Numbered from the stretch's first letter, positions 26,162 through 35,017 are shown. The stretch: DNA of 64,000 nucleotides from Arthrobacter sp. SLBN-100 (GCF_006715305.1 NZ_VFMY01000001.1:682001-746000), one strand, 5' to 3'. The notes: generated by a model not told the origin, from the sequence alone. Program-made: numbers and translations.

Positions 26162-27059
26162 CTACAACGCGGTCTTCCTGTCCAGGCCAGAAGCCGGAAC
26201 ACCTGACGCACGAACAAATTTGCGACGGCGGCCCCTCCCCGGCGTCGGAAAGAGCATTTCCGTCTCGCTCCTGATCCTCGGAGCCATCGGAATGATCGCC
26301 CCCTTCCTGTGGATGTTCACGACCTCACTCCGGGACGCCAGCCAGGCCTATGATCTGCCGCCGCAGTGGCTGCCCACCGAGTGGGACTGGTCCAACTACG
26401 CCGCGGCGGTCAGCGGGCCGGTACCCATCCTGCGGAACATGCTTAACAGCGCCGTCATCGCCATCGCGGTCAGCATTGGCATGATCATCACCGCACCCAT
26501 GGCCGGTTACGCCTTCGCCAAGCTGGAATTCCCGGGTCGTAACTCGATCTTCGTCGGACTGCTGTCCTCGCTGATGGTGCCGGCACAGGTGACCATCATT
26601 CCGTTGTTCCTCCTGATGCGGACCTTTGGCCTGCTGGACAACCCGCTCAGCCTGATCCTGCCCGGCATCACCGGAGCCCTGGGAGTATTCCTCCTGCGCC
26701 AGTTCTTCCTGGGCCTGCCGCAGGAAATCATCGACGCCGCCCGCATGGACGGAGCAACTGCCTGGCAAACCTACCGGCTGATCGCACTGCCACTGGCCAA
26801 AAACGCCGTCAGCACCCTCGGAGTCATCACGTTCCTCGGCAGCTGGAACGCCTACTTCGCCCCGTCCATCTTCCTCAACAGCACCGACACCGCCACCCTC
26901 CCGCTGGGCCTGGTCCTGATGCTTGGCCCCTACGGCGCCGGCAACGTGGCCCAGGTGATGGCAGCCACCACCATCGCCATCGCCCCGGCACTGATCGTCT
27001 TCCTTGTGGCCCAGCGCTGGATCATCGCCAGCCTCACCCAGTCAGCCGTCAAGGGCTAA
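26154..27059 (+). CDS. ABC sugar transporter permease (MalG/UgpE type)
   Basis: 301 residues, a second CUT1 permease. The N-terminus is cytoplasmic and polar; the first helix begins at about residue 36 (SVSLLILGAIGMIAPFLWMF). The EAA loop is LPQEIIDAARMDGATAWQTY, followed by RLIALPLAKNAV. The ATG overlaps the upstream permease stop by 8 bp, so the two are coupled. It pairs with the preceding permease and binding protein to import an oligosaccharide for the GH172 and GH32 enzymes encoded next. Confidence 0.92.
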   Translation: MSNYNAVFLSRPEAGTPDARTNLRRRPLPGVGKSISVSLLILGAIGMIAPFLWMFTTSLRDASQAYDLPPQWLPTEWDWSNYAAAVSGPVPILRNMLNSAVIAIAVSIGMIITAPMAGYAFAKLEFPGRNSIFVGLLSSLMVPAQVTIIPLFLLMRTFGLLDNPLSLILPGITGALGVFLLRQFFLGLPQEIIDAARMDGATAWQTYRLIALPLAKNAVSTLGVITFLGSWNAYFAPSIFLNSTDTATLPLGLVLMLGPYGAGNVAQVMAATTIAIAPALIVFLVAQRWIIASLTQSAVKG

Positions 27060-27089
27060 CCCCCCAACTCCTTGAAAGGTACATCCACC

Positions 27090-28454
27090 ATGGCAACATC
27101 CACGCGCTCCGGCCTGCTCTCAAGCCTGACCAAGCTCTCCACCGCCCGCACCGCCCGCGCCTCCAGCTGGGACCAGACCGGCCGCAACCGCGACAACTGG
27201 ATCATCATGCCCGGCGAAGAACGGGTCCTGGCAGATATCGAGGGCCCCGGCGCCATCACCCACATCTGGATGACCCAGTCCTGCCGGATCCAGCCGGGCC
27301 CGGGCCAGATCTCCCCCGAACTGGTAGGCGTGCCCATGCTCGAAATCCACAACGCCCTCGGCGTCAGCTGGGAGGTCGTTGACCCGGACTACTACCGAAA
27401 AATCGTCCTCAAAATGTACTGGGACGACCAGGAAACCCCAAGCGTCATCGCACCCCTGGGTGACTTCTTCGGTCTGATGAACTCGCTCTCCGGTTCCTAC
27501 GACTCCCTGCCGCTCTCGGTCTCCGCCAAGGAACCGGAACTAAACACCTTCGGCGGCAGCGCGGCCTTCAACAGCTACTTCGAAATGCCTTTCAACTCCC
27601 GGGCCCGGATCATCGTCGAAAACCAGAACGACATCCCCTACCTGCAGTACTTCTACATCGACTACGAGCTCTACACAGAGGCCCTGCCCGAAGACACCGC
27701 CTACTTCCACGCCCACTGGCGCCGGCAGAAGCCGAACGCCGGCTGGGGCCCTGACCTGCAGACCAACAGCATCGAGGTGGCCATCCCCAACCTCACCGGC
27801 GAGGACAACTACGTGGTGCTGGAGACCGAAGGCCAGGGCCACTACGTAGGCTGCAACCTCGCCGTCCGCCACTTCCAGGGCTCCTGGTGGGGCGAGGGCG
27901 ACGACATGATCTTCATCGACGACGACACCTGGCCGCCCAGCCTCCACGGCACCGGGATGGAAGACTACTTCGGCCATGCCTGGGGCATGCAGCACAACGC
28001 CTTCCTTATGAACGGCACCATGGTCCACGAGGAAAACGTGCCCGGCTTCCACCACAGCTACCGCTTCCACATGACCGATCCCATCCGGTTCCAGACACGC
28101 ATCAAGGTCACCTTCGAGCATGGCCACGCCAACCACCTCTCCGATGACTGGTCCTCCACCGCCTACTGGTACCAGACCCTCCCCTCCCCCAGCCTGGACA
28201 TCGATGCCGTGGAGGACCGCCTGCCGCTGCGGCCCCGCGACCAGGTGGAAGAGATCCCGCTGCCCAATCTCACACCGGCCCAGCAGGCTGCCCGCGACGC
28301 CTCCGCCGAGCGGATGAAGAAATTCACGGAGGCACGCGATGCCGTTCGGAACGAACGCAAGGCAGAGATCGACGAATGGGAGAAGGCTAACGCGACGCAG
28401 GCACGTGAAGTCCGCCAGCGGTTTCTGGCCGCGAACAGCGTCCCGGTCCCCTAA
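27090..28454 (+). CDS. GH172 (DUF2961) enzyme, probable difructose-dianhydride or fructoside hydrolase
   Basis: 454 residues without a signal peptide, so intracellular. Conserved DUF2961 features include SSWDQTGRNRDNWIIMPGEE near the N-terminus, GPGAITHIWMT, LPYxF-type core strands, and the signature GTGMEDYFGHAWGMQ at about residues 287-301, with DPIRFQTRIKVTFEHGHAN after it. GH172 is known from Bifidobacterium alpha-fructofuranosidase/difructose dianhydride I synthase-hydrolase and from actinobacterial D-arabinan-degrading enzymes. The GH32 partner and sugar importer here favour a fructan or difructose-anhydride substrate. The ATG at 27090 follows GAAAGG. The C-terminal 50 residues are charged and helical. 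Confidence 0.85.
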   Translation: MATSTRSGLLSSLTKLSTARTARASSWDQTGRNRDNWIIMPGEERVLADIEGPGAITHIWMTQSCRIQPGPGQISPELVGVPMLEIHNALGVSWEVVDPDYYRKIVLKMYWDDQETPSVIAPLGDFFGLMNSLSGSYDSLPLSVSAKEPELNTFGGSAAFNSYFEMPFNSRARIIVENQNDIPYLQYFYIDYELYTEALPEDTAYFHAHWRRQKPNAGWGPDLQTNSIEVAIPNLTGEDNYVVLETEGQGHYVGCNLAVRHFQGSWWGEGDDMIFIDDDTWPPSLHGTGMEDYFGHAWGMQHNAFLMNGTMVHEENVPGFHHSYRFHMTDPIRFQTRIKVTFEHGHANHLSDDWSSTAYWYQTLPSPSLDIDAVEDRLPLRPRDQVEEIPLPNLTPAQQAARDASAERMKKFTEARDAVRNERKAEIDEWEKANATQAREVRQRFLAANSVPVP

Positions 28455-28503
28455 CCCGGCCAGTAACTCCGCCGCCTCGATAAGTCATCACAAAAGGACC
28501 AGC

Positions 28504-29853
28504 ATGAACGCGCACGAACTACGGCCCGCCTTCCACTTCACCGCATGCGAAGGATGGATTAACGATCCCCTCGGTGTGACCTGGAAGGACGGCCAGTACC
28601 ACCTCTTCTACCAGTACGTCCCCGGCCGAACGACGTGGGCCTCCAACTGCCACTGGGGCCATGCCACCTCCCCGGACATGATCGCTTGGAGCGAGCAGGG
28701 CATCGCGGTTGCCCCCGGCGAAGGGGACGACGGCGTCTGGTCCGGTTCCATCGCCACCGGCGCCGATGGTGCCGCGACCATGTTCTACACCTCTGTCACC
28801 GAGCCGGACATCGGTATCGGGACCGTCCGGGCAGCCACCCCCGATGACGAGAACTGGAACAGCTGGACCAAGGGCGAAAAGCTGATGACCGCGCCCGACC
28901 CGAGCGTCGCGGCCTACCGGGACCCGTTCGTCTTTCGGGACGGCGAACAGTGGCGCATGTTTGTTGGCGCCGGCCTGACGGGCGGCACCGCCGCCGCGGT
29001 CTCCTACAGCTCCCCCGACCTTTCCGAGTGGACCCTGGACGGCATCGCCGCCCAGCGCAGCGGAACCGAAACAGACCCCGTCTGGACCGGCACCATGTGG
29101 GAGTGCCCCCAGCTGTTCGAAATCGACGGCTCCCATATCTTGGTCACCTCCATCTGGGAAGACGACGTGCTGCACTACGTCGCCTACGGCGTCGGCACTT
29201 ACGCCGACGGCAAGTTCGCCGCCCGATCCTGGGGCCAGCTCAGCTACGGCAAGAGCTACTACGCCCCCTCCTTCTTCACGGACAAAGACGGCGCCCCCTC
29301 GCTGATCTTCTGGGTCCGCGGCGTGATCAGCCCCAAAGGACAATGGGCCAGCGCCCTGAGCATCCCCCACACACTGACCCTCGACGGCGACACCCTGGTG
29401 GCCACCCCGCACACCGACCTTGCCGCCTACTCGCAGCCCGTCCAGCTGGAGCAGGTGGACGGCAACCTCTTCGAGGCAGAGCTCAGCAACGGCGCGGACC
29501 TGCGCTGCACCGTCGGCGCCGGGACGGTCATCAGCCTGGCCACCCTGGACGAGGCTTTGGTAACCCTCCGCCATGATGGGGACAGCCTCGCAGTGACCGC
29601 AGCCGGTAACCCAGACTTCGCTGATGCGCTTTTCCCTGTCGATGCGGGAAGCGAAGTGCGGGTCATTATCGACGCCGGCGTGGTGGAGATTTCCGGCCGG
29701 CAAGGCATCATGGCGGTTCCACTGCCCATCGTGGACTCACCTGTGACACTGAGCGTTGCCAACGCTTCCGCCCAGCAGCTGTTCACGATCCAACGGCCGC
29801 CAGCAAGCAGCGCGGGCAGCGGCCGGAAGGCTGCCTTGGCAGGACAGCCATGA
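28504..29853 (+). CDS. GH32 beta-fructosidase, intracellular
   Basis: 449 residues, no signal peptide. The three GH32 catalytic motifs are present: nucleophile Asp21 in EGWINDPLG, transition-state Asp140 in AYRDPFVF, and acid/base Glu200 in MWECPQLF. The beta-propeller is followed by a C-terminal beta-sandwich (about 330-435). GH32 enzymes release fructose from sucrose, inulin, levan or inulobiose with retention. ATG 28504 follows AAAGGACC. The longer in-frame extension upstream lies inside the GH172 gene and was rejected. It probably cleaves the inulobiose-like product of GH172; that coupling is inference. The stop overlaps the start of the fructokinase pseudogene. Confidence 0.93.
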   Translation: MNAHELRPAFHFTACEGWINDPLGVTWKDGQYHLFYQYVPGRTTWASNCHWGHATSPDMIAWSEQGIAVAPGEGDDGVWSGSIATGADGAATMFYTSVTEPDIGIGTVRAATPDDENWNSWTKGEKLMTAPDPSVAAYRDPFVFRDGEQWRMFVGAGLTGGTAAAVSYSSPDLSEWTLDGIAAQRSGTETDPVWTGTMWECPQLFEIDGSHILVTSIWEDDVLHYVAYGVGTYADGKFAARSWGQLSYGKSYYAPSFFTDKDGAPSLIFWVRGVISPKGQWASALSIPHTLTLDGDTLVATPHTDLAAYSQPVQLEQVDGNLFEAELSNGADLRCTVGAGTVISLATLDEALVTLRHDGDSLAVTAAGNPDFADALFPVDAGSEVRVIIDAGVVEISGRQGIMAVPLPIVDSPVTLSVANASAQQLFTIQRPPASSAGSGRKAALAGQP

Positions 29854-30521
29854 CCATCACCTCTGCTTCCCAGCGTCCGAACCCGGACGTTGTCGTCATC
29901 GGGAATCCCTGGTCGACGTGATCAGCACGGCGGACGGACCCATCGATTTTGCGGATCGGGCCTGAACGTTGCCTTCGGCCTCGGCCGCCTTGGGCCAACC
30001 CCGGGCTGCTGACCATCTTCGGCGCAGACCAGCGGGGCGAAGCAATCCGGCAGCACCTGGCCTCAGCCGGGGTCCAGCTGCTGCCGGGTGCGGTGCGCCT
30101 GGACCGGACCTCCACGGCCACGGCGTCCCTGGACAGCTCCGGCTCAGCCCAATACACCTTTGACATCGAGTGGACGCTGCCACGGGCCACACCCGCGTTC
30201 GTACCCAAAGTGCTGCACACGGGATCCCTCGCCACCTTCGTCTAACCTGGCGCCACCCACGTCCGGGCCCTGCTGCAGTTCTTTCCGGCAGGTGCCGCCT
30301 GATCACCTACGACCCAACATCCGCTCCGACGTCATCGGCAACCACCACCAGGCACTGCAAACCTTCGAGGCCACGGCGCGCTTCGCGCGACATTGGTGAA
30401 GCTCAGCGACGAAGATGGCGGCTGGCCGTACCCGGGGCTCTCAACACCTGAAGTGGCCTCCCGGGTGTTCTTGCATGTTGGAGTACTGGTGGCTGCCTCA
30501 TGTATGGGCGATGGCGGCGCG
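29850..30521 (+). pseudogene. PfkB-family fructokinase, decayed by several frameshifts
   Basis: The ATG overlaps the GH32 stop (ATGA), so this was the next operon gene. Across three frames the protein can be followed: PDVVVIG and SLVDVISTADGPIDFA, SGLNVAFGLGRLG, PGLLTIFGADQRGEAIRQHL, ATASLDSSGSAQYTFDIEWT, VPKVLHTGSLATF, an in-frame TAA, then LITYDPNIRSDVIG-like sequence, and VKLSDEDGGWPYPGLSTPEV to about 30521. Apparent single-base losses near 29902, 29950 and 29992 break the frame, and the C-terminal ATP-binding GAGD region is gone. Fructokinases phosphorylate free fructose, so the locus has lost its dedicated kinase. Confidence 0.85.
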
Positions 30522-30566
30522 CACAAGTTTAAGTGCCCTGCTCTGGAGGGCCTCGAGCATACGGAA

Positions 30567-30593
30567 AAGCCCCGGACGTACAGTCCGGGGCTT
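30567..30593 (-). terminator. Intrinsic terminator
   Basis: AAGCCCCGGAC (30567-30577) pairs with GTCCGGGGCTT (30583-30593) over a 5-nt loop. On the minus strand it is followed by TTCC after a TT run, so it suits the gene at 30609-30884. It can also stop leftover transcription from the fructan operon. Confidence 0.75.
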
Positions 30594-30608
30594 ACGTTGG
30601 CGCGTCTG

Positions 30609-30884
30609 CTACCTCTGGATACTGACCGTTAGATCCAAGTGGATGTCTTTGTCGGTGACAAGGCGGTCCTTAAGGTACTGGGCAAGGGTCGCGTCGCTGG
30701 CGGTGTGAACGCTTTTCGGAACCGCCCCCCGCAGCAGAGCGTGAGTGTCGTTGGACTTCACGACGTCAAGGGGGGCCCAACCACGATGGCCGGAGGTGAG
30801 ACGTTCTATGTCTGTGCGGAAGGAAGGCTTGTGGTCTTCGCGGACCGTAGCGCGCATGGTGAACGGGATAAAGGTAATGGGCAA
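30609..30884 (-). CDS. Small hypothetical protein
   Basis: 91 residues with a TTG start at 30884 preceded by GAAAGGA at a good distance; an internal ATG at 30857 is the alternative. The protein starts MPITFIPFTMRATVREDHKP and ends LVTDKDIHLDLTVSIQR, soluble and slightly basic. A terminator follows directly. I recognise no family. It lies between the decayed fructokinase and the cold-shock gene and has its own signals, so it is probably an independent gene. Confidence 0.5.
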   Translation of the reverse strand: MPITFIPFTMRATVREDHKPSFRTDIERLTSGHRGWAPLDVVKSNDTHALLRGAVPKSVHTASDATLAQYLKDRLVTDKDIHLDLTVSIQR

Positions 30885-31037
30885 GGAGGTCCTTTCGCGG
30901 AGGGCAACCGGTCGTCGACGCCCCAGTTAGAACAAGGGTCATGCAGCCTGTCCTATTCCGCTGAAGCAGGCAAGGAGTCCGAAGTCACGGAGCTCGGACA
31001 CTGGTTCTGGATGCGTCGGCTATGGATGCCCAGACCC

Positions 31038-31055
31038 GCTGCTGCTGCTGCTGCT
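31038..31055. repeat. (GCT)6 trinucleotide run
   Basis: Six perfect GCT units followed by GAATTG. It is in non-coding sequence, so length change would have no coding effect here. Confidence 0.6.
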
Positions 31056-31157
31056 GAATTGTTGGACATTCAGAACAGTTGCCTTTTGGCTGGCGGGCCC
31101 TTCGTTGTGGTCATGCCACTATGCGTACGGCAAAGGGGTGCCGGGGTTAAAACAGAA

Positions 31158-31186
31158 AAGCTGGCCGGCTTGCAGCCGGCCAGCTT
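31158..31186 (-). terminator. Intrinsic terminator of the cold-shock gene
   Basis: AAGCTGGCCGGCT (31158-31170) and AGCCGGCCAGCTT (31174-31186) form a perfect 13-bp stem with a 3-nt loop. On the minus strand it is followed by TTCTGTTTTAACC. Confidence 0.88.
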
Positions 31187-31199
31187 CCCGAGAACCACT

Positions 31200-31403
31200 T
31201 TAGAGCGGCTGGATGTTCTCCGCCTGCGGACCCTTAGGGCCCTGGGTGATGTCGAACTGAACCTTCTGGTTTTCGTCCAGGGAGCGGTAACCGCTGGATG
31301 CGATTGCTGAAAAGTGTGCGAACACGTCAGCGCTTCCGTCGTCGGGGGCGATGAATCCGAAGCCCTTTTCGGCGTTGAACCATTTGACCGTACCTGTTGC
31401 CAT
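31200..31403 (-). CDS. Cold-shock protein, CspA family
   Basis: 67 residues, the usual size. The nucleic-acid-binding motifs are intact: RNP1 in [11 protein letters not shown] and RNP2 in VFAHFSAI, after the N-terminal [17 protein letters not shown]. CspA proteins bind single-stranded RNA and DNA and melt secondary structure, especially during cold shock or growth changes. The ATG at 31403 is preceded by AAGGAAAAAAG; a five-codon longer start is less likely. The gene is monocistronic, with a terminator right after its stop and a probably long 5' leader upstream, as is usual for csp genes. Confidence 0.95.
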   Translation of the reverse strand: MATGTVKWFNAEKGFGFIAPDDGSADVFAHFSAIASSGYRSLDENQKVQFDITQGPKGPQAENIQPL

Positions 31404-31934
31404 GCTTTTTTCCTTCACGGTCGCGGGCCGGATCCGCTTGTCGGATTGCCGTCCCCGCCACTCACATGTTGAGCCTATGTGTCAGTGCCGATGCGGGCAA
31501 CAGATTGGTCAAAAGCGGAACCTGGATGAAGCGGTCTGCCCCACTGTCCACGGTAGTCGACCAGCTCCGCGCGAGCCTCTGGGATCGAGACGTGTCCAAC
31601 CGCGATCCCAACCTTGGAGTGTGTCACCTCCGATCACAATCATGGGCTTGTCCGGTCGAGGCACGTTGACGGAAGGTCCATTATCCGCCCTTCCAAATGA
31701 GCGGGGAGTGGGTGCGTTTTCGCTGGCGGTGTGAGTGAATAGCTCGGCCCCGCTAACGGTGTGCTGGTTTCGGATGTCCGGTACCGATGATGGCGAGGGT
31801 CCCACCCTGTTCATGCCAGGCTGGGCCCGGGGCCCTGCTTCGGCAGGGCCCCAAGCCTCTTCTCCGACTACTGTCGGTGCTCAGTAGTCCGGGACCTCGC
31901 TCTTAGGTATTGGCACGGCAGGACTTTACGTGCA
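31404..31934. other. Gene-poor stretch with a csp leader and a hairpin
   Basis: Next to the cold-shock gene lies its probable long 5' leader. The rest has only short frames on both strands, none with a family, a good ribosome-binding site and consistent codon use. A 101-aa minus-strand frame (31509-31814) is not convincing. A strong hairpin sits at 31829-31852, followed by the end of the alpha-glucosidase gene. Confidence 0.5.
31829..31852. terminator. GC-rich hairpin with a TTCG loop, downstream of the alpha-glucosidase gene
   Basis: GGGGCCCTGC (31829-31838) pairs with GCAGGGCCCC (31843-31852) over a TTCG tetraloop. It lies about 80 bp past the stop of the minus-strand alpha-glucosidase gene and could end that operon. 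The T-run is weak. Confidence 0.6.
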
Positions 31935-33677
31935 TCAACGCAGCCAAACGGTGGTGTTGGCCGCCAGATTGCCGTCCTCTATGGGTGCGCTGCTGACGAG
32001 CACGGTGCCTGTCGGAAGGTCGATGGGGGTGTACCCGAAGTTGGTTATGGACTGCCAGCCGCCGGGGCGGCGGAAGTGCAAGACGTCCGGGTTGCCGGTC
32101 TCGATCCATTCGAGGTCTTCGTCGGACTGGAGCTCACGGCGCAGCCGCAGGGCGGTGCGGTAGAGCTCCAGGGTTGAGTCTTCCATGCCGTTCTGTGCCT
32201 CTACGGCGTACTTGCTGAACCACTCCGGCTGGGGCAGGTGTGCGCCGCCGTCGCAGAAGCCGAAGGAGGTACCTTCCACCGTCCACGGCAGGGGCACGCG
32301 GCAGCCGTCGCGGCCGATTTCCACGCCCTTGTTGCGGAAGAATGCAGGGTCTTGCCGCTCCGAGTCTGGAATTTCCGCGACTTCCTGCAGGCCAAGTTCC
32401 TCGCCCTGGTACAGGTAGGCCGAACCGGGGAGGGCGAACATCAGCAGGGATGCGGCGCGGGCGCGGCGCAGTCCAAGCTCCACGTCGAGTTCCTCGGCCG
32501 GTCCGCCCGCGAGCAGCCAGGCTTTGCCGTCCTGGCCCTTGGGCTCGTTCGCCGTGACGTCCTGGGCGGCGTTGGTTCCCTGGGCTGCTGTGGCGTTGCC
32601 CTTGGGTAGACCGTAGCGGGTGGCGTGGCGGACGACGTCGTGGTTGGAGAACACCCAGGTGGAGGATGCCCCGGTTTCCTTTGCTGCGATGAGGTTGTCC
32701 GTGATGATTTTCTTGAACTGCGGCGCCTCGAAGTCGGTCTGAAGGAGGTCGAAGTTGAAGGCCTGGCCCAGCCCTTCGGGGCTGGCGTAGCGGGCGCGGC
32801 GCGTTTCGTGGACCCATGCTTCTGCGACGGCTGTGCGTGGCGGGTTGTACTCGTTGAAGAGTTTGCGCCATTCGGCGTAGACCTCGTGGACCTCGTCGCG
32901 GTCCCAGAAGGGGTGTGAACCATCGTTGAACCCGTCAGGGCCGGCTTTGGCTTCCAGCTCCGCCTTCAACGGCAACGGCTCAGAGAGGTCCTTTGCCATG
33001 CCGTGGGCGACGTCTATGCGGAAGCCGTCCACGCCGCGGTCGGACCAGAAACGCAGGGTTTTCAGGAAGTCTTCGCGGACCTCGGGGTTGTCCCAGTTGA
33101 AGTCCGGCTGCTCCTTGGCGAAGATGTGCATGTACCACTGACCGGTGCCGTCCGGTTCGGTGATGCGTTCCCAGACCGGTCCGCCGAACACCGAGTCCCA
33201 GTCCGACGGCGGCAGCTCGCCGTTTTTGCCCTTGCCGTCACGGAAGATGTAGCGGTCGCGGGCAGCGGAGCCCTTCGGGGAGGCGAGTGCTTCCTTGAAC
33301 CATTCGTGCCGGTCAGATGAGTGGTTGGGCACAATGTCGGCGATCAGCTTGATGCCTGCGGCGTGCAGGGCAGCCACCATCTCGTCGAAGTCTTCGAGCG
33401 TGCCCAGTTTCGGGTCCACGTCGCGGTAGTCATCCACGTCGTAGCCGCCGTCTGCCAATGCGGAGGGGTAGAAGGGACTCAGCCAGACAGCGTCAATTCC
33501 CAATGACTTCAGGTAGGGGACCTTTGCGGTGATGCCTTTGATGTCGCCGATGCCGTCGCCGTTCGAATCGGCGAAGCTGCGGGGGTAGATCTGATAGACC
33601 GCGGCCTGGCGCCACCAGTTCGGATCGGCCATGCGCTCGGCCTCGGTTCTGTCTGCCTCAGTGACGATGGTGCTCAC
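31935..33677 (-). CDS. GH13 alpha-glucosidase (oligo-1,6/alpha-1,4-glucosidase type)
   Basis: 580 residues, intracellular. GH13 regions are visible: AAVYQIYPRSFADSNGDGIG at the N-terminus, region I DIVPNHSS, region II DGFRIDVAHG with the nucleophile Asp, region III containing AVAEAWV with the acid Glu, and region IV in VFSNHDVVRH. The enzyme releases glucose from imported malto- or isomalto-oligosaccharides. The start at 33677 has AAGGAG four bases upstream. It is the last gene of the minus-strand order: binding protein, two permeases, ROK kinase, alpha-glucosidase. A 180-bp gap from the kinase gene may hold a separate promoter. Confidence 0.93.
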   Translation of the reverse strand: MSTIVTEADRTEAERMADPNWWRQAAVYQIYPRSFADSNGDGIGDIKGITAKVPYLKSLGIDAVWLSPFYPSALADGGYDVDDYRDVDPKLGTLEDFDEMVAALHAAGIKLIADIVPNHSSDRHEWFKEALASPKGSAARDRYIFRDGKGKNGELPPSDWDSVFGGPVWERITEPDGTGQWYMHIFAKEQPDFNWDNPEVREDFLKTLRFWSDRGVDGFRIDVAHGMAKDLSEPLPLKAELEAKAGPDGFNDGSHPFWDRDEVHEVYAEWRKLFNEYNPPRTAVAEAWVHETRRARYASPEGLGQAFNFDLLQTDFEAPQFKKIITDNLIAAKETGASSTWVFSNHDVVRHATRYGLPKGNATAAQGTNAAQDVTANEPKGQDGKAWLLAGGPAEELDVELGLRRARAASLLMFALPGSAYLYQGEELGLQEVAEIPDSERQDPAFFRNKGVEIGRDGCRVPLPWTVEGTSFGFCDGGAHLPQPEWFSKYAVEAQNGMEDSTLELYRTALRLRRELQSDEDLEWIETGNPDVLHFRRPGGWQSITNFGYTPIDLPTGTVLVSSAPIEDGNLAANTTVWLR

Positions 33678-33857
33678 GCTACTCCTTCATTTGGAATCTG
33701 AATTGAACTTACGGATTGCGTGTGATGGCGGGCATGCCGGGACAGCTTTACCCAGTGTTCTGGCGGTCTGCTGCATCCGGTTTCCGCCGGCGCTTGCTGC
33801 TCCGCGCCAAAATTTGTGAAAGCAAGCAGCAGGGGTCACAACGCGACGGGCGTGGTT

Positions 33858-34847
33858 TTATGCGTAATTCGGGACCTGCGGGATGATGCCGCTGAGGTGG
33901 ACCTTGTCCGCTGAGTTCGTCCCTGTTCTTGAAGCTTCTGGTTCTGTCTTTTGATCAGCCGGTTCCAGGGAAAGATCGGCGGCCCCGATCGCCCCGGCGA
34001 GGGGGCCCAGAACGGCGGTCCTGAGTTGGGGGCGGGAACGTGGCGGGGTCACTTCAGCACCTGCCAGTGCTTCTTGTGCGATCGCCAGGAAGCGTCGGTC
34101 ACTTCCAAGTCCTCCGCCGAGGATCACCAGGGAAGGGTCCAAGGCGGAGGAAAGAAGGAGTATGCCCCGTGTGAGGTCGCGGGCCACACCTTCAACGACT
34201 TGGTGGGCAGCAGGATGAGTTCCCGCGGCCGACAGGACGTCCTGGCCCGCGGTGGGGTTGTCCCAACCGGCGGCGACCGATGCCCGCTGGAGAGCGCTGC
34301 CGCTGGCGTATCGTTCCCAGCAGCCACGTGATCCGCAGGGACAGCTGTCACCGCCGGGAACCAGTGCTAAGTGGCCGATCTCACCTGCTGCGCCGGTCGC
34401 CCCGCGCAGGAGACGCCCATTGATAACGAACCCACCCCCCAGGCCGGTACCCACGGTGATCATCGCGAACGAGTCCGTGCGGGGATGTCCGCCAAACCGG
34501 TATTCCGCCCACGCGGCCGCGTTCGCGTCGTTGTCCACCCGGACCGCAGCCTCTGCCGGCAGGAGTGCCCGCACGTGCTCGACAATATCCAGATCAGTCC
34601 ATCCGATGTTCGGGGCGGATCTGATGATGCCTGTGATTGGGTTGACGTCCCCAGGAACGGCGATACCGATACCTGGCAGGTCGTACTTCCCCGCGAAACC
34701 GTCGACGATTGCGGCGATCTGCTCAAGGATCAAGTCCCCACCGCGGGCGGTTGGAGTTGTCTCGACATCCATGACAGTGCCGTCATGGTCAAGGACTGCA
34801 CTGGCAATCTTCGTGCCGCCTATATCGATCCCTAGAGAACGTGTCAT
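33858..34847 (-). CDS. ROK-family sugar kinase (glucokinase-like)
   Basis: 329 residues. It has the phosphate-binding start SLGIDIGGTKIASAVLDHDG, the catalytic and sugar-binding GTGLGGGFVINGRLLRG, AAGEIGH, and the zinc motif CPCGSRGCWERYAS typical of ROK kinases; the C-terminal LVILGGGLGSDRRF completes the fold. There is no DNA-binding domain, so this is a kinase, probably phosphorylating glucose freed by the alpha-glucosidase encoded next. The ATG at 34847 was preferred over an upstream in-frame start because AGAAGG precedes it and the ROK fold begins there. It lies 170 bp after the permease gene. Confidence 0.9.
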   Translation of the reverse strand: MTRSLGIDIGGTKIASAVLDHDGTVMDVETTPTARGGDLILEQIAAIVDGFAGKYDLPGIGIAVPGDVNPITGIIRSAPNIGWTDLDIVEHVRALLPAEAAVRVDNDANAAAWAEYRFGGHPRTDSFAMITVGTGLGGGFVINGRLLRGATGAAGEIGHLALVPGGDSCPCGSRGCWERYASGSALQRASVAAGWDNPTAGQDVLSAAGTHPAAHQVVEGVARDLTRGILLLSSALDPSLVILGGGLGSDRRFLAIAQEALAGAEVTPPRSRPQLRTAVLGPLAGAIGAADLSLEPADQKTEPEASRTGTNSADKVHLSGIIPQVPNYA

Positions 34848-35017
34848 CGTTGGACCTTCTGAATAATGGCCAAGCCGGGGGCCCCGGAGCATGCCCAAAT
34901 TTCGGTTGGCCTGGGGAAGAATCGGTCAATATCGTGGGCAGTCACGTTGTCTCGCTTTGGTGATGGGTGCTGGATATTTGGTTTCGACTTCAAGGGCAGC
35001 GTAGGCCGATGAAGTTA

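Larger units (their letters stand above)
30885..31199. other. Intergenic region upstream of the 91-aa gene
   Basis: It holds the presumed promoter of the 91-aa gene, a (GCT)6 run at 31038-31055, and the terminator of the cold-shock gene at 31158-31186. A long plus-strand frame across it (from 30639) runs antisense to two better-supported genes and is not taken as coding. Confidence 0.5.

Noticed and set aside
28519-29703. A 394-codon minus-strand frame
   Set aside because: Antisense to the GH32 gene, which carries all three catalytic motifs.
31038-31055. (GCT)6 run as a phase-variation switch
   Set aside because: It is not inside a supported gene or at a promoter position, and a triplet unit would not shift a frame.
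30639-31310. A 223-codon plus-strand frame between the fructokinase pseudogene and the cold-shock gene
   Set aside because: It runs antisense to the 91-aa gene and into the cold-shock gene, crosses a terminator, and shows no family.
31509-31814. A 101-codon minus-strand frame
   Set aside because: No recognisable family, no convincing ribosome-binding site and irregular composition; left as non-coding.
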